The translations under genes were made by a program, and so were the position numbers. Below the pieces are notes generated by a model. That model saw nothing but the letters and a program-made list of their open reading frames with translations. It did not search any database and was not told where the DNA came from. DNA of 64,000 nucleotides from Brevundimonas sp. EYE_349. GTDB lineage: Bacteria; Pseudomonadota; Alphaproteobacteria; Caulobacterales; Caulobacteraceae. Of the stretch, positions 42,052 through 51,103 are shown one piece after another. Every line of letters begins with the position of its first letter. Position 1 is the first letter of the stretch. The stretch spans positions 310,001-374,000 of the forward strand of contig NZ_JAHXPB010000001.1 in the NCBI RefSeq assembly GCF_023147505.1, in the 5' to 3' direction.

Positions 42052-42672
42052 TCACAGACGGACGTAGCGTTCCCACAGATCGGCGCCTACGGGCTCAACG
42101 CCCAGGCGACGGAACTTGGGGGCGTCGGACAGCTTTGCAAGAGCCAAGGCGGCGACGCAGGGCCGCCCCTCCCCTCCCAGCAGCATGGGCGCGCGGAACC
42201 ATTCCAACGCATCGACGGCCTTGGCGCGCAGGAAGGACGCCGCGACCTGCCCGCCGCCCTCGATCAGAACCGAGGTCACGCCAGCGTCTTTCAGGGCCTT
42301 CAGCACAGCGGGGATGGCCGGACGGCCGTCTTCCGCTTCAACCCGCCGCACCTTGGCCGACCCGATGGCTTGGGGCTCGGCGGAGGTCAGGATCAGGGTG
42401 TTCTCGCCAGCGACCTTCGCTGTGCAAGGCGTCCGAAGCCGGCTGTCCAGCACAACCCGCAACGGCTGGTCCACGGCGCGGCCCGGCAGGCGGGCGGTCA
42501 GTTCGGGATCGTCGTGCAGCACCGTCGCCACGCCGACCAGAATGGCGTCATGGGCGGCGCGCAGCCTGTGGCCCTCCAGCCGCGCCGCCTCGCCGGTGAT
42601 CCACTGGCTTTCACCCGAGGCCGTGGCGATCCGCCCGTCCAGCGAGGTCGCCAGTTTCAGGGTGACCCGCAT
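42052..42672 (-). CDS. stand-alone RibD C-terminal reductase domain
   Basis: A 206-residue protein matching only the reductase half of RibD (5-amino-6-(5-phosphoribosylamino)uracil reductase): TLKLATSLDGRIATASGESQ, DAILVGVATVLHDDPELT and VLIEGGGQVAASFL. The usual N-terminal deaminase (about 145 residues with HAE and PCxxxGxTPPC zinc motifs) is absent, and the ATG at 42672 touches the nrdR stop (TGATG), leaving no room for it. It sits where full-length ribD normally lies. A different dihydrofolate-reductase-like substrate is possible but the operon argues for flavin synthesis. Confidence 0.85.
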   Translation of the reverse strand: MRVTLKLATSLDGRIATASGESQWITGEAARLEGHRLRAAHDAILVGVATVLHDDPELTARLPGRAVDQPLRVVLDSRLRTPCTAKVAGENTLILTSAEPQAIGSAKVRRVEAEDGRPAIPAVLKALKDAGVTSVLIEGGGQVAASFLRAKAVDALEWFRAPMLLGGEGRPCVAALALAKLSDAPKFRRLGVEPVGADLWERYVRL

Positions 42673-43142
42673 CAGACCTTGCCGGTCGGCTCGTCCAACC
42701 CTTCGTCGCCCAGGAATTTTGCGAAATCGCCGGTGTGGCGGAAATCCTTATAGACCGAGGCGTAGCGGACATAGGCCACCTCATCCACGCCCTTCAGCGC
42801 CTTCATGATGAAGTCGCCGACGGTGCTGGACGGGATTTCCGTTTCGCCCAGACTTTCCAACTGGCGGACGATCCGGTTGACCATCTGCTCGACCTGATCG
42901 GCCTGGACCGGGCGTTTGCGCAGGGCCACGCCTAAAGAGCGTTCCAACTTGTCGCGTTCGAACGGGGTGCGTCGTCCGTTGCGCTTCAAGATGACCAGTT
43001 CGCGCAACTGGACGCGCTCGAAGGTCGTGAAGCGGCCGTTGCAGTTGGGACAGGACCGGCGGCGACGAATGGCCGAGCCGTCGTCCGACGGTCGGCTATC
43101 CTTAACCTGCGTATCCTGATGACCGCAAAACGGGCACTTCAT
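42672..43142 (-). CDS. nrdR: transcriptional repressor NrdR
   Basis: A 156-residue ATP-cone repressor of ribonucleotide reductase genes. The zinc ribbon has C3, C6, C31 and C34; [13 protein letters not shown] begins the ATP-cone. It binds NrdR boxes in nrd promoters, none of which is in the window. It follows glyA by 7 nt and precedes the RibD reductase with 1-nt overlap, the conserved glyA-nrdR-rib order. Confidence 0.96.
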   Translation of the reverse strand: MKCPFCGHQDTQVKDSRPSDDGSAIRRRRSCPNCNGRFTTFERVQLRELVILKRNGRRTPFERDKLERSLGVALRKRPVQADQVEQMVNRIVRQLESLGETEIPSSTVGDFIMKALKGVDEVAYVRYASVYKDFRHTGDFAKFLGDEGLDEPTGKV

Positions 43143-43149
43143 CAGCGGC

Positions 43150-44433
43150 TTACCCGTAGATTGGGAAGCGATGCGTCAACTCGCGCACCTGAGCAGCGAC
43201 ACCAGCGACCACGGCCGGATCGGCTTCGTCGCCGCCGTTCATCGACGAGACGACGTCGGCGATCCAGTGACCGATCTGTTTGAACTCTTCTTCGCCGAAG
43301 CCGCGCGTGGTGCCTGCGGGGGCGCCCAGGCGGACGCCCGAGGTGACGGTGAAGGGCGCAGTGTCGAACGGCACGCCGTTCTTGTTGCAGGTCATCAGCG
43401 CCTTTTCGAGTTCATGCTCGGTCGCCTTGCCGGTCACACCCTTTGGCCGCAGGTCGACCAGGGCCAGGTGGCTGTCCGTGCCGCCCGAGACGATGGCCAG
43501 ACCGCGCTCGATCAGCACGCCGGACAGGGCCTGGGCGTTCTTGACGATCTGTTGGGCATACAGCTTGAACTCGGGCTTCAGCGCCTCGCCGAAGGCCACG
43601 GCCTTGGCGGCGATGACGTGTTCCAGCGGGCCGCCCTGCAGGCCGGGGAAAACGGCCGAGTTGATCTTCTTGCCCAGATCAACGTCGTTAGACAGGATCA
43701 TGCCGCCGCGCGGGCCGCGCAGGGTCTTGTGCGTCGTGGTCGTCACGACGTGGGCGTGCGGGATCGGGTCGGGATAGGCGCCCCCGGCGATCAGACCGGC
43801 ATAGTGGGCCATATCGACCATCAGATAGGCGCCGACCGAATCTGCGATCTCGCGGAAGCGCTTGAAGTCGATGTGGCGCGAATAGGCGCTGGCGCCCGCC
43901 AGGATCAGCTTGGGCTTCTCCTTCTCGGCCATTTCGGCGACGTGATCGTAGTCGATCAGGTGGGTGTCTTCGCGAACCTTGTAGGTCACGGGGCGGAACC
44001 ACTTGCCCGACTGGTTGGCTGGTGAACCGTGCGTCAGGTGTCCGCCGCAGGCCAGATCCATGCCCAGGAAGGTGTCGCCGGGCTGCAGCAGGGTGAAGAA
44101 GACGGCCTGGTTGGCCTGGGCGCCAGAGTGAGGCTGGACGTTGGCGAAGGCGGCGCCGAACAGCTTCTTCGCCCGCTCGCGCGCAAGATCCTCGGTGATG
44201 TCGACGAACTCGCAGCCGCCGTAATAGCGGCGACCGGGATAGCCTTCCGCATATTTGTTCGTCAGGACAGAGCCTTGCGCGTCCAGCACAGCCTGGGAGA
44301 CGATGTTCTCGGAGGCGATCAGTTCGATCTGTTCGCGCTGACGGCCCAGTTCACCCTGGATGCCCTTGAAGACGTCCGGGTCGGCGTCAGCGAGCGTTTT
44401 GGTGAAATAGGCGTCGTGAGTGAAGGCCGTCAC
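43150..44433 (-). CDS. glyA: serine hydroxymethyltransferase
   Basis: A 427-residue PLP enzyme converting serine and tetrahydrofolate to glycine and methylene-THF. Catalytic Lys is K236 in [25 protein letters not shown] and [15 protein letters not shown] are family signatures. The start is GTG 44433, preceded by GGGGA at 7 nt. Glycine from GlyA is also the HemA substrate, and hemA is upstream on the same strand. Confidence 0.97.
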   Translation of the reverse strand: MTAFTHDAYFTKTLADADPDVFKGIQGELGRQREQIELIASENIVSQAVLDAQGSVLTNKYAEGYPGRRYYGGCEFVDITEDLARERAKKLFGAAFANVQPHSGAQANQAVFFTLLQPGDTFLGMDLACGGHLTHGSPANQSGKWFRPVTYKVREDTHLIDYDHVAEMAEKEKPKLILAGASAYSRHIDFKRFREIADSVGAYLMVDMAHYAGLIAGGAYPDPIPHAHVVTTTTHKTLRGPRGGMILSNDVDLGKKINSAVFPGLQGGPLEHVIAAKAVAFGEALKPEFKLYAQQIVKNAQALSGVLIERGLAIVSGGTDSHLALVDLRPKGVTGKATEHELEKALMTCNKNGVPFDTAPFTVTSGVRLGAPAGTTRGFGEEEFKQIGHWIADVVSSMNGGDEADPAVVAGVAAQVRELTHRFPIYG

Positions 44434-44531
44434 GCTGAAATCCCCGCAAATCAGAAGCTGGCCTATCTATCCCCAGCCGCGCGCGACCACAACATCTTGT
44501 GGCGCGGCGTTCAATGAATGGCCTGCGCCCG

Positions 44532-45077
44532 CTAGACTGTCGAAGTCTGTGGCACCCGCCACTCGCGCCGAAGCGCGCCATAGACCACCATGTCGCACAG
44601 CCCCTTGTGGGTCGTCTCGTGCTCCCTCAGACAGCCCTCCCGCACTAGGCCGAGGCTTTCGGCCAGAGCGATGGACGCGACATTCTCGGCGTCGATTTCC
44701 GCATAGACCCGTCGGCGGCCCTCGCGCGCGAAAAGATAGGAAATCAGGGCAGTCATACACTCCTTGGCCGCCCCACGACCCTGATGGTCGATGACCGTGA
44801 CATAGCCGACTTCGAACACGCCCTCGTCTCGACCGGGAAAGGCGACGTATCGACCGGCGACGGCCCCTGTGGTTCGATCCACGGCGATCCAGCTGCGGCC
44901 TGGCCATGTCGGATCGGTCAGCCAGTCCGCCAGTTCCGCCTCGCTGCCGAACGCGCCGCGCGACATGTAGAGACACTGGGCGTCGTCGGACAGGGTGGGA
45001 AACAGCGCCGTTGCGTCCTGGCGAACCAGCTTCCGCATTTCGAAACGGGGTGTGTCGAGGGTGGGCGTATCAAGCAT
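44532..45077 (-). CDS. GNAT N-acetyltransferase, RimJ/RimL type
   Basis: A 181-residue acetyltransferase. Core: LDTPRFEMRKLVRQDATALF at the N-terminus, the acetyl-CoA loop HQGRGAAKECMTALI (Q/RxxGxG variant), and AENVASIALAESLGLVREG. The family acetylates protein N-termini (ribosomal proteins) or small amines; the substrate here is not known. ATG 45077. It lies between a small DUF6898-like gene and glyA in the long minus-strand run. Confidence 0.82.
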   Translation of the reverse strand: MLDTPTLDTPRFEMRKLVRQDATALFPTLSDDAQCLYMSRGAFGSEAELADWLTDPTWPGRSWIAVDRTTGAVAGRYVAFPGRDEGVFEVGYVTVIDHQGRGAAKECMTALISYLFAREGRRRVYAEIDAENVASIALAESLGLVREGCLREHETTHKGLCDMVVYGALRREWRVPQTSTV

Positions 45078-45109
45078 CGTCGTGTTCGAACCAGCGAGCG
45101 TGACGCGGG

Positions 45110-45292
45110 CTATGTCGCCAAGGCGCGTCGCAACTTGGCGATCGCCACCCGTTCGACGGACTTCGGCTCGTTCACCGGGCCCATGGCGCTGACCTCGCGG
45201 CCGGTGGCGACGTGGATGGCCGAGCATTTGACGTAGGGGCCGTTACGGGTGAACTCGACGATGACCTCACCGAGGTCGTCGCCGGTCGTCAT
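45110..45292 (-). CDS. small protein, DUF6898-like, coupled to hemA
   Basis: A 60-residue protein: [19 protein letters not shown], then a Pro-rich turn and the helix [15 protein letters not shown]. The pattern resembles the short DUF6898 family of alphaproteobacteria, of unknown function. The ATG overlaps the hemA stop (ATGA, 45292-45289), so it is made with ALA synthase. No signal peptide. Confidence 0.72.
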   Translation of the reverse strand: MTTGDDLGEVIVEFTRNGPYVKCSAIHVATGREVSAMGPVNEPKSVERVAIAKLRRALAT

Positions 45293-46515
45293 GCGGCGAC
45301 GGGACGGCGCGCCACGTTGCAGTGGGCGAACAGCTTGTCCATCGCCTGGACCAGATGGTCCATCATGGCGTCGGTGTGGTTCGGCGAGGGTGTGAAGCGC
45401 AGGCGCTCGGTTCCCTTGGGCACGGTCGGATAGTTGATCGGCTGAACATAGACGCCGTATTCATCCAGCAGCATGTCCGAGATCATCTTGCAGTGGATCG
45501 GATCGCCCACATGCACAGGCACGATGTGGCTCTCGCTTTCCATCACCGGAATGCCGGCAGCGGCGAAGCGAGCCTTCAGCGTCGCGGCGCGTTCCTGATG
45601 TTTTTCACGCAGTTCCGGATGGCTTTTCAGGTGACGCACAGAGGCTAGCGCCCCCGCCGTCAGGGCCGGCGGCAGGCTGGTGGTGAAGATGAAGCCCGAA
45701 GCCCAGCTGCGGACCGCGTCCACGATCACGGCGTCGGCCGCGATATAGCCGCCCATCACGCCGATGGCCTTGCCCAAAGTGCACTCGATGATGTCGATCT
45801 GGTTCAGAACGCCGTCGCGTTCGGCCACGCCCGCGCCCGTGCGTCCATACAGGCCAACGGCGTGCACCTCGTCGAGATAGGTCATGGCGCCGTATGTCTT
45901 GGCCAAGGCGATGGTGCCGGCCAGGTCGGCGATGTCGCCGTCCATCGAATAGACGCTCTCGAATGCGATCAGCTTGGGCGCGTCGGCGGGCGCGGCGGCC
46001 AGCAGGCTTTCCAGATGCGCCAGGTCGTTGTGCATGAACACATGACGCTCGCCCCCGCCATGGCGGATGCCGGCGATCATGGAGGCGTGGTTCACCGAGT
46101 CGGAGAAGACGATCAGGCCGGGCAGAATCTTCTGAAGCGTCGACAGCGTCGCCTCATTGCCCACATAGCCCGATGTGAAGAGCAGCGCCGCTTCCTTCTG
46201 GTGCCAGTCGGCCAGCTCGGCCTCCAGGTCCACCGCCGAACGGGTCGTGCCGGAAATGTTGCGGGTGCCGCCGGCGCCGGCGCCCACGGCGTCGATCTCT
46301 TCGTGCATAGCCGACAGCACCGCGTCGTGCTGGCCCATGCCGAGATAGTCGTTGGAGCACCAGATGACGACATCCTGTTCGGACCCATCTTCACGGCGAC
46401 GCACGGCGAGCGGGAACTGGCCACGCACGCGCTTGAGATCGGCGAAGACGCGATAGCGTCCTTCGCTGCGAACCTGCTCCACGGAGCGGTTGAAGGCGGC
46501 CTTGTAATCGAACAA
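45289..46515 (-). CDS. hemA: 5-aminolevulinate synthase (C4 pathway)
   Basis: A 408-residue PLP enzyme that condenses glycine and succinyl-CoA, the first step of heme synthesis in alphaproteobacteria. K249 in [11 protein letters not shown] binds [15 protein letters not shown] and [12 protein letters not shown] are signatures. The TTG start at 46515 gives the usual N-terminus ([20 protein letters not shown]); its Shine-Dalgarno is poor. The leader contains a perfect 11-bp inverted repeat 58 nt upstream, a likely regulatory site. Confidence 0.95.
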   Translation of the reverse strand: MFDYKAAFNRSVEQVRSEGRYRVFADLKRVRGQFPLAVRRREDGSEQDVVIWCSNDYLGMGQHDAVLSAMHEEIDAVGAGAGGTRNISGTTRSAVDLEAELADWHQKEAALLFTSGYVGNEATLSTLQKILPGLIVFSDSVNHASMIAGIRHGGGERHVFMHNDLAHLESLLAAAPADAPKLIAFESVYSMDGDIADLAGTIALAKTYGAMTYLDEVHAVGLYGRTGAGVAERDGVLNQIDIIECTLGKAIGVMGGYIAADAVIVDAVRSWASGFIFTTSLPPALTAGALASVRHLKSHPELREKHQERAATLKARFAAAGIPVMESESHIVPVHVGDPIHCKMISDMLLDEYGVYVQPINYPTVPKGTERLRFTPSPNHTDAMMDHLVQAMDKLFAHCNVARRPVAA

Positions 46516-46572
46516 CGCGGAGTCTTTCGCTTATGGCGACGGCTGAACGTTTTCTGCTCTCCCCGCGCCGCC

Positions 46573-46597
46573 TTGTCCATGTCCGCGACATGGACAA
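46573..46597. promoter_or_regulatory. perfect inverted repeat in hemA upstream region
   Basis: TTGTCCATGTC (46573-46583), CGC, GACATGGACAA (46587-46597): an exact 11-bp repeat 58 bp before the hemA start. There is no T run in the hemA-reading direction, so an operator or 5' RNA hairpin is more likely than a terminator. It does not match Fnr (TTGAT-N4-ATCAA). Confidence 0.6.
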
Positions 46598-46606
46598 AAC
46601 GACCCA

Positions 46607-46627
46607 AACCGTTAATTGATAACGGTT
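46607..46627. other. second inverted repeat, hemA upstream / gene end
   Basis: AACCGTT (46607-46613), 7 nt, AACGGTT (46621-46627), an exact repeat 19 bp past the stop of the minus-strand methyltransferase-like gene, followed in that direction by TTTGGGTCGTTTTG. It may end that gene's transcript or add to regulation of hemA. Confidence 0.45.
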
Positions 46628-46645
46628 CTCACTAGCCTGAGCGGG

Positions 46646-47479
46646 TTAGCCCGGCTTGCGGAAGCGATAGACGAATTGGTCTGTCCTGCCGCGAATCCTC
46701 TCGTCGAAGACGTTCAGGCTGTGATCGTCGGCCGGGTTGGCGACGGCTGTGCTTTCGCCCTCATAGACAAATCCGGCCGCCTGGACCTCGCGCTTCAGAT
46801 AGTCGCCTTCGATCCGGTGCAGGGTCTGGACCGCCGAAACGCCGGTTCCCGGCGCGGCCTGGTGGTCGATCAGGATGTAGCGACCACCCGGCCTCAGGGC
46901 GGCGAAGGCGGCGGCGTTCATCCGGGCGACGTCGGTGTTGAAACCGGGGATGTGGAAGTCGTGGTACTCCTGGCTCATGAAGATCATGTCCAGCGGCTCG
47001 GCGAAGGTCATGGAGTCCAACAGGCCGTTGACCCGCGCCACGTTCGGATAGGCAGCGGCCAGGGCGTCGGCACCCGCGTTTTCGCGCGCCATCGTCCGCT
47101 CGGGCACGAAGGCGTAGACGCGGCCAGTCGGGCCGACGACGTCGGAGAACAGGCGGGTGAAATAGCCGGAGCCGGGGCGGATGTCGGCGACCTTGTCGCC
47201 GGGCGCCAGCTGGGCGAAGGCCAGCATCTCGGCCGGATGACGCAGCGCATCGCGCGCCACCTCTTCGGCGGGACGCCTGGGGTCGGCGAAGGCCTCGGCG
47301 TACAGGTCGGCATAGCCTGCGGGTTCGGCGTCAGCCGCTGCCTGATCTGCCCTCAAGGCATAATCCGAAGCCGATCTGACGACCGTGCGCTCCCCACCGT
47401 CCGAGTCGATGATGATACAGCCGGATAGGCCCGCCGCCGAAGCCAAGGCCGTCACGTTCGTCGCCAATTTCCAGATCAT
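46646..47479 (-). CDS. predicted lipoprotein with class I methyltransferase fold
   Basis: A 277-residue protein. A signal-like N-terminus with lipobox LSGC (Cys at about residue 21) is followed by a class I methyltransferase-like domain: VADIRPGSGYFTRLFSDVVG (motif I, with Arg-Pro where Gly-Ala is usual), then AALRPGGRYILIDH (motif IV/V region). If exported, it would lie where SAM is not expected, so catalysis is doubtful. Homologous exported methyltransferase-like proteins exist in proteobacteria, function unknown. ATG 47479; divergent from hemB. Confidence 0.75.
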   Translation of the reverse strand: MIWKLATNVTALASAAGLSGCIIIDSDGGERTVVRSASDYALRADQAAADAEPAGYADLYAEAFADPRRPAEEVARDALRHPAEMLAFAQLAPGDKVADIRPGSGYFTRLFSDVVGPTGRVYAFVPERTMARENAGADALAAAYPNVARVNGLLDSMTFAEPLDMIFMSQEYHDFHIPGFNTDVARMNAAAFAALRPGGRYILIDHQAAPGTGVSAVQTLHRIEGDYLKREVQAAGFVYEGESTAVANPADDHSLNVFDERIRGRTDQFVYRFRKPG

Positions 47480-47626
47480 CGCCGTCTCCCTTGATTGTCG
47501 CGATAGGCCCGCATTTCACCGATCCGCGCAAGCGGCGATCACGACCGAAACGATCCGACGCATCTCGCGATTTGCGCCGTTCGCCCTGCGGCGCTAGTCC
47601 CACGCCAGATTTCGCAAGGTCACGCC

Positions 47627-48628
47627 ATGCTTCCGTATCAGCCCGCCCCCTTCCCGCTCGCCCGGCCGCGCCGCCTGCGCGCCAGCTCATGGGTGCGCCG
47701 CCTGGTGGCCGAAACCACCCTGACGCCGGCCGATCTGATCTGGCCGCTGATCGTGCATGACGGGGTGGAGGATCGTGTTCCGGTCGCCTCCATGCCCGGC
47801 GTGTTTCGGCTTTCGCCCAAGGCGGCCGCGGCTGCGGCGGTCCAGGCGCGTGACCTCGGCATTCCGATGGTGGCTCTGTTCCCCAATGTCGATGGCGCGA
47901 TCAAGGATGCGGTCGGCACCGGGGCGACCGATCCCGACGGCCTGATCCCCGACTGTATTAAGGCGATCAAGGACGCTGCTCCCGAGATCGGCGTCATGAC
48001 CGACGTGGCGCTGGACTGCTACACCGACCACGGGCACGACGGGGTGATGGAGGGAGAGCGGGTTTTAAACGACGCTTCGCTGGACCGCCTGGCAGAACAG
48101 GCCTTCATTCACGCCCACGCCGGAGCCGACGTCGTGGCGCCTTCCGACATGATGGACGGGCGCATCCAGGCGGTGCGCGAAGCGCTGGAGGCCAATGGAT
48201 TTCAGGACACGCTGATCCTGTCCTACGCGGCCAAGTTCGCCTCGGCCTTCTATGGCCCCTACCGCGACGCCGTGGGGTCGTCCGCCATGCTGAAGGGCGA
48301 CAAGAAGACCTATCAGATGGACTACGCCAACTCCGACGAGGCGCTGAAGGAGGTGGCCATGGACCTGTCGGAAGGCGCCGATGCGGTGATGGTCAAGCCG
48401 GGGATGCCCTATCTGGACATCGTGCGCCGGGTTTCGGAAACCTTCCGCGTGCCCACCTTCGCCTATCAGGTGTCGGGCGAGTATGCGATGATGCAGGCCT
48501 CCATCGCCAATGGCTGGCTGAATCAGGATCGTGCCATTCTGGAGACCCTGCATGGATTCAAGCGGGCCGGTTGCGCGGGCGTCCTGACCTATTTCGCCCC
48601 CCAGGCCGCGCGTTTGCTGGGCCGATGA
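47627..48628 (+). CDS. hemB: porphobilinogen synthase (delta-aminolevulinic acid dehydratase)
   Basis: A 333-residue enzyme joining two 5-aminolevulinates into porphobilinogen. Schiff-base lysines K203 (YAAKFASAFYGP) and K257 (MVKPGMPYLD). The metal loop is DVALDCYTDHGHDG: the three positions that are Cys in zinc enzymes are Ala128, Asp130 and Asp138, so this is the Mg-type found in many alphaproteobacteria. ATG 47627 follows AAGG. Its stop overlaps the next ATG (ATGA). Confidence 0.95.
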   Translation: MLPYQPAPFPLARPRRLRASSWVRRLVAETTLTPADLIWPLIVHDGVEDRVPVASMPGVFRLSPKAAAAAAVQARDLGIPMVALFPNVDGAIKDAVGTGATDPDGLIPDCIKAIKDAAPEIGVMTDVALDCYTDHGHDGVMEGERVLNDASLDRLAEQAFIHAHAGADVVAPSDMMDGRIQAVREALEANGFQDTLILSYAAKFASAFYGPYRDAVGSSAMLKGDKKTYQMDYANSDEALKEVAMDLSEGADAVMVKPGMPYLDIVRRVSETFRVPTFAYQVSGEYAMMQASIANGWLNQDRAILETLHGFKRAGCAGVLTYFAPQAARLLGR

Positions 48629-49116
48629 CCGTCGAGATTCGGCCGGTCACGGACGCCGACTGGCCGGGGCTCTGGCCGATCATCGAGGCCGTCACGCGCG
48701 CGGGCGAGACCTACACCTATCCGCTGGACATGACCGAGGCGCAGGCGCGCGGGTTTTGGACGCCGTCGGCTCCCGGCGGAACCCTGGTCGCGGTCGAGGA
48801 CGGTCGGGTGCTGGGCGCCGCCAAGATCATCCCGAACCAGCAGGGAAACGGCGCCCACGTCGCCAACGGCAGTTTCATGGTCGCGCCCCAGGCGCGCGGA
48901 CGCGGCGTGGCCCGCGCCCTGGGCGAGGCCGCCCTAGCCTTCGCCCGCGACGCCGGATTCAAGGCCATGCAGTTCAATGCGGTCGTGGAAACCAATACAG
49001 TCGCCGTCGCCCTGTGGCGAAAGCTTGGCTTCGACATCGTCGGGACGGTCCCCGAAGCGTTCGATCACCCGACGCACGGCCTGGTCGGGCTGCACGTCAT
49101 GTATCGGCGCCTCTGA
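48625..49116 (+). CDS. GNAT family N-acetyltransferase
   Basis: A 163-residue acetyltransferase: TVEIRPVTDADWPGLWPII at the start, the acetyl-CoA loop APQARGRGVARALGEAAL (about 90-107) and NTVAVALWRKLGFDIVGTVP near the end. It resembles the phosphinothricin/YobR-like GNAT group by sequence pattern, but the substrate is unknown. ATG 48625 overlaps the hemB stop, so it is co-translated with HemB. The stop is 4 bp from the convergent dehydrogenase gene. Confidence 0.85.
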   Translation: MTVEIRPVTDADWPGLWPIIEAVTRAGETYTYPLDMTEAQARGFWTPSAPGGTLVAVEDGRVLGAAKIIPNQQGNGAHVANGSFMVAPQARGRGVARALGEAALAFARDAGFKAMQFNAVVETNTVAVALWRKLGFDIVGTVPEAFDHPTHGLVGLHVMYRRL

Positions 49117-49120
49117 ACCA

Positions 49121-49981
49121 TCAGTTGCGAGGCTGCAGCCGCGCCGCCAGGCTGGAAGTGTCCCAGCGATTTCCGCCGATGCCCTGCACCTCGGCGTAGA
49201 ACTGGTCGACCAGAGCCGTCAGGGCCAGTTTGGCGCCGTTCGACCGCGCCTCGTCGAGCACCAGACCCAGATCCTTGCGCATCCAGTCGACGGCGAAACC
49301 GAATTCGAACTCGCCCCTAGCCGCCGTCTTCCAGCGGTTGTCCATCTGCCAGCTCTGCGCCGCGCCCTTCGACACGGCCTCATAGGCGGCGTCGGTGTCG
49401 AGACCCGCGACCTGTGCGAAATGCACCGCCTCGGCCAGGCCCTGGACCACGCCGGCGATGGCGATCTGGTTGACCATCTTGGTCAGTTGGCCCGATCCCG
49501 CCGGCCCCATGTGTTTGATCGCCTTGGAATAGGCGTTCAGGGCGGGCTCCACCCTAGCCAGAGCCTCGGCGTCCCCGCCCGCCATGACGCTGAGCTGGCC
49601 GTTTTCAGCCCCGGCCTGACCGCCCGACACGGGGGCGTCCACGAAGCGGCGCCCCTGCCCCGCCGCCAGATCGGCCATCTCGCGCGCCAACTTGGCCGAC
49701 GTGGTCGTGTGGTCGACGATGACGGCGCCCTCGGCCAAATGCGGCACGGCCTCGGTCACAACCGCGCGCACATCGTCGTCATTGCCGACGCACAGGACGA
49801 ACAGGTCCACGCCTCGTACCGCCTCGGCCACGGTCATCGCAGCCCGCCCGCCGGTCGCGGCGGCCCAGGCCTGGGCCTTCGCGGGCGTGCGATTGAAGCC
49901 GGTCACGTCGTAGCCCGCCTGAACCAGATGACGCGCCATGGGGGCGCCCATAACGCCCAGGCCGGCGAAAGCGATCTTCAT
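49121..49981 (-). CDS. NAD(P)-dependent beta-hydroxyacid dehydrogenase (3-hydroxyisobutyrate dehydrogenase family)
   Basis: A 286-residue member of the 6-phosphogluconate/3-hydroxyisobutyrate dehydrogenase superfamily. FAGLGVMGAPMARHL is the Rossmann loop; DAPVSGGQAGAENGQL is the substrate loop; the catalytic Lys is in GSGQLTKMVNQI. Possible activities are 3-hydroxyisobutyrate, tartronate semialdehyde or succinate semialdehyde reduction; sequence alone does not decide. Monocistronic, ATG 49981. Confidence 0.86.
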   Translation of the reverse strand: MKIAFAGLGVMGAPMARHLVQAGYDVTGFNRTPAKAQAWAAATGGRAAMTVAEAVRGVDLFVLCVGNDDDVRAVVTEAVPHLAEGAVIVDHTTTSAKLAREMADLAAGQGRRFVDAPVSGGQAGAENGQLSVMAGGDAEALARVEPALNAYSKAIKHMGPAGSGQLTKMVNQIAIAGVVQGLAEAVHFAQVAGLDTDAAYEAVSKGAAQSWQMDNRWKTAARGEFEFGFAVDWMRKDLGLVLDEARSNGAKLALTALVDQFYAEVQGIGGNRWDTSSLAARLQPRN

Positions 49982-50038
49982 GTCAGGCTCCTGAAAGCGT
50001 TTGCGTCGGACTAGGCCGCGTCGCGGCGGCGTTCAAGG

Positions 50039-50054
50039 TCAACGCGCGGTTAAC
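50039..50054 (+). promoter_or_regulatory. candidate CtrA binding site upstream of motB
   Basis: TCAA-CGCGCGG-TTAAC (50039-50054) differs from the CtrA consensus TTAA-N7-TTAAC at one base and lies 45 bp before the motB ATG. In Caulobacter CtrA sits at the top of the flagellar hierarchy. Confidence 0.38.
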
Positions 50055-50098
50055 CTTGCCGGGTCAGAATGGGACACCACTCCTCGGGATGCATATCC

Positions 50099-50995
50099 AT
50101 GTCCGTGAGCGATCGTCCGATCCTCATCAAGAAGGTCAAGAAGGTCTCCGGCGGGGGCCACCATGGCGGCGCGTGGAAGGTGGCCTATGCGGACTTCGTC
50201 ACCGCAATGATGGCCTTCTTCCTACTGATGTGGCTGATCAACGCGACCGACCCCGAGCAGAAGAAGGGCATCGCCGAATATTTCGCACCGGCCAGCGTAT
50301 CGGAGACCACCTCAGGCTCGGGCGGCATCCTGGGCGGTACGGCGTTGGGTGACGACGGCCCCAAGAGTTCCGGCTCCCAATCCGTGCTGCAGCAACTGGC
50401 GCCCGAGGCGCCGGCGACCGATCAGACTGGACCCAGCGCCAACCTATCCTCGGCCAGCGACGCCGCGCTCCAGGCCGAAATGCAGAAGCGCGAGGCGGCC
50501 GAATTCGCCAGCGCAGCCGAATCCCTGCGTCAGGCCATGCAGTCGATGCCGGAACTGGCCGAACTGTCCAAACAACTGATCGTGGACCAGACGCCGGAGG
50601 GCCTGCGCATCCAGCTGGTCGATCAGGAAGGTCGGTCCATGTTCGACAACAACTCCGCCCGCCCCAACGCACGGGCCCAGGTGCTGCTACGAGCGGTGTC
50701 CAAGGTCATCAATCAACTGCCCAATCGCATCTCCATCACCGGCCACACGAGCGCCACGGCCGGCTCCAATCGCGCCAGCGCGCCGGCGGACTGGAGCCTG
50801 TCGTCACAACGCGCCAACGCCTCGCGTCTGGTGCTGCAATCGGCCGGGGTCGACGCCGACCGTATCTATTCGGTGGCGGGCAAGGCGGGTTCCGATCCGC
50901 TTTATCCCGACGACCCCAGCCTGGCCGGCAACCGGCGGATCGCCATCGTCCTGCTGCGTGAGGCGCCCGTCCTGCCCACGGACACCTCGCTGTGA
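50099..50995 (+). CDS. motB: flagellar stator protein MotB
   Basis: A 298-residue MotB. A basic cytoplasmic N-terminus, one transmembrane helix (about 27-47: AYADFVTAMMAFFLLMWL) with the proton-carrying D32, a Ser/Ala-rich linker and a C-terminal OmpA-like peptidoglycan-binding domain (about 165-290, ISITGHTSA and SLSSQRANASRLVL). ATG 50099 fits homologues; an upstream in-frame ATG at 50069 is not conserved. motA is not adjacent, as also in Caulobacter. Confidence 0.94.
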   Translation: MSVSDRPILIKKVKKVSGGGHHGGAWKVAYADFVTAMMAFFLLMWLINATDPEQKKGIAEYFAPASVSETTSGSGGILGGTALGDDGPKSSGSQSVLQQLAPEAPATDQTGPSANLSSASDAALQAEMQKREAAEFASAAESLRQAMQSMPELAELSKQLIVDQTPEGLRIQLVDQEGRSMFDNNSARPNARAQVLLRAVSKVINQLPNRISITGHTSATAGSNRASAPADWSLSSQRANASRLVLQSAGVDADRIYSVAGKAGSDPLYPDDPSLAGNRRIAIVLLREAPVLPTDTSL

Positions 50996-51000
50996 CCCGC

Positions 51001-51029
51001 CCGGCTGCAACGCCGACGCTTGCAGCCGG
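51001..51029 (+). terminator. hairpin after motB
   Basis: CCGGCTGCA (51001-51009) and TGCAGCCGG (51021-51029) form a perfect 9-bp stem with an 11-nt loop, 5 bp past the motB stop. No T run follows, so it may only slow or protect the transcript. Confidence 0.45.
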
Positions 51030-51103
51030 CCCGCGAATGACGGCAAATCGCGCCATGAGCCTGATGTCGCAAAATCGGCAAGATCGGATGCGGACCTGAG
51101 GCC

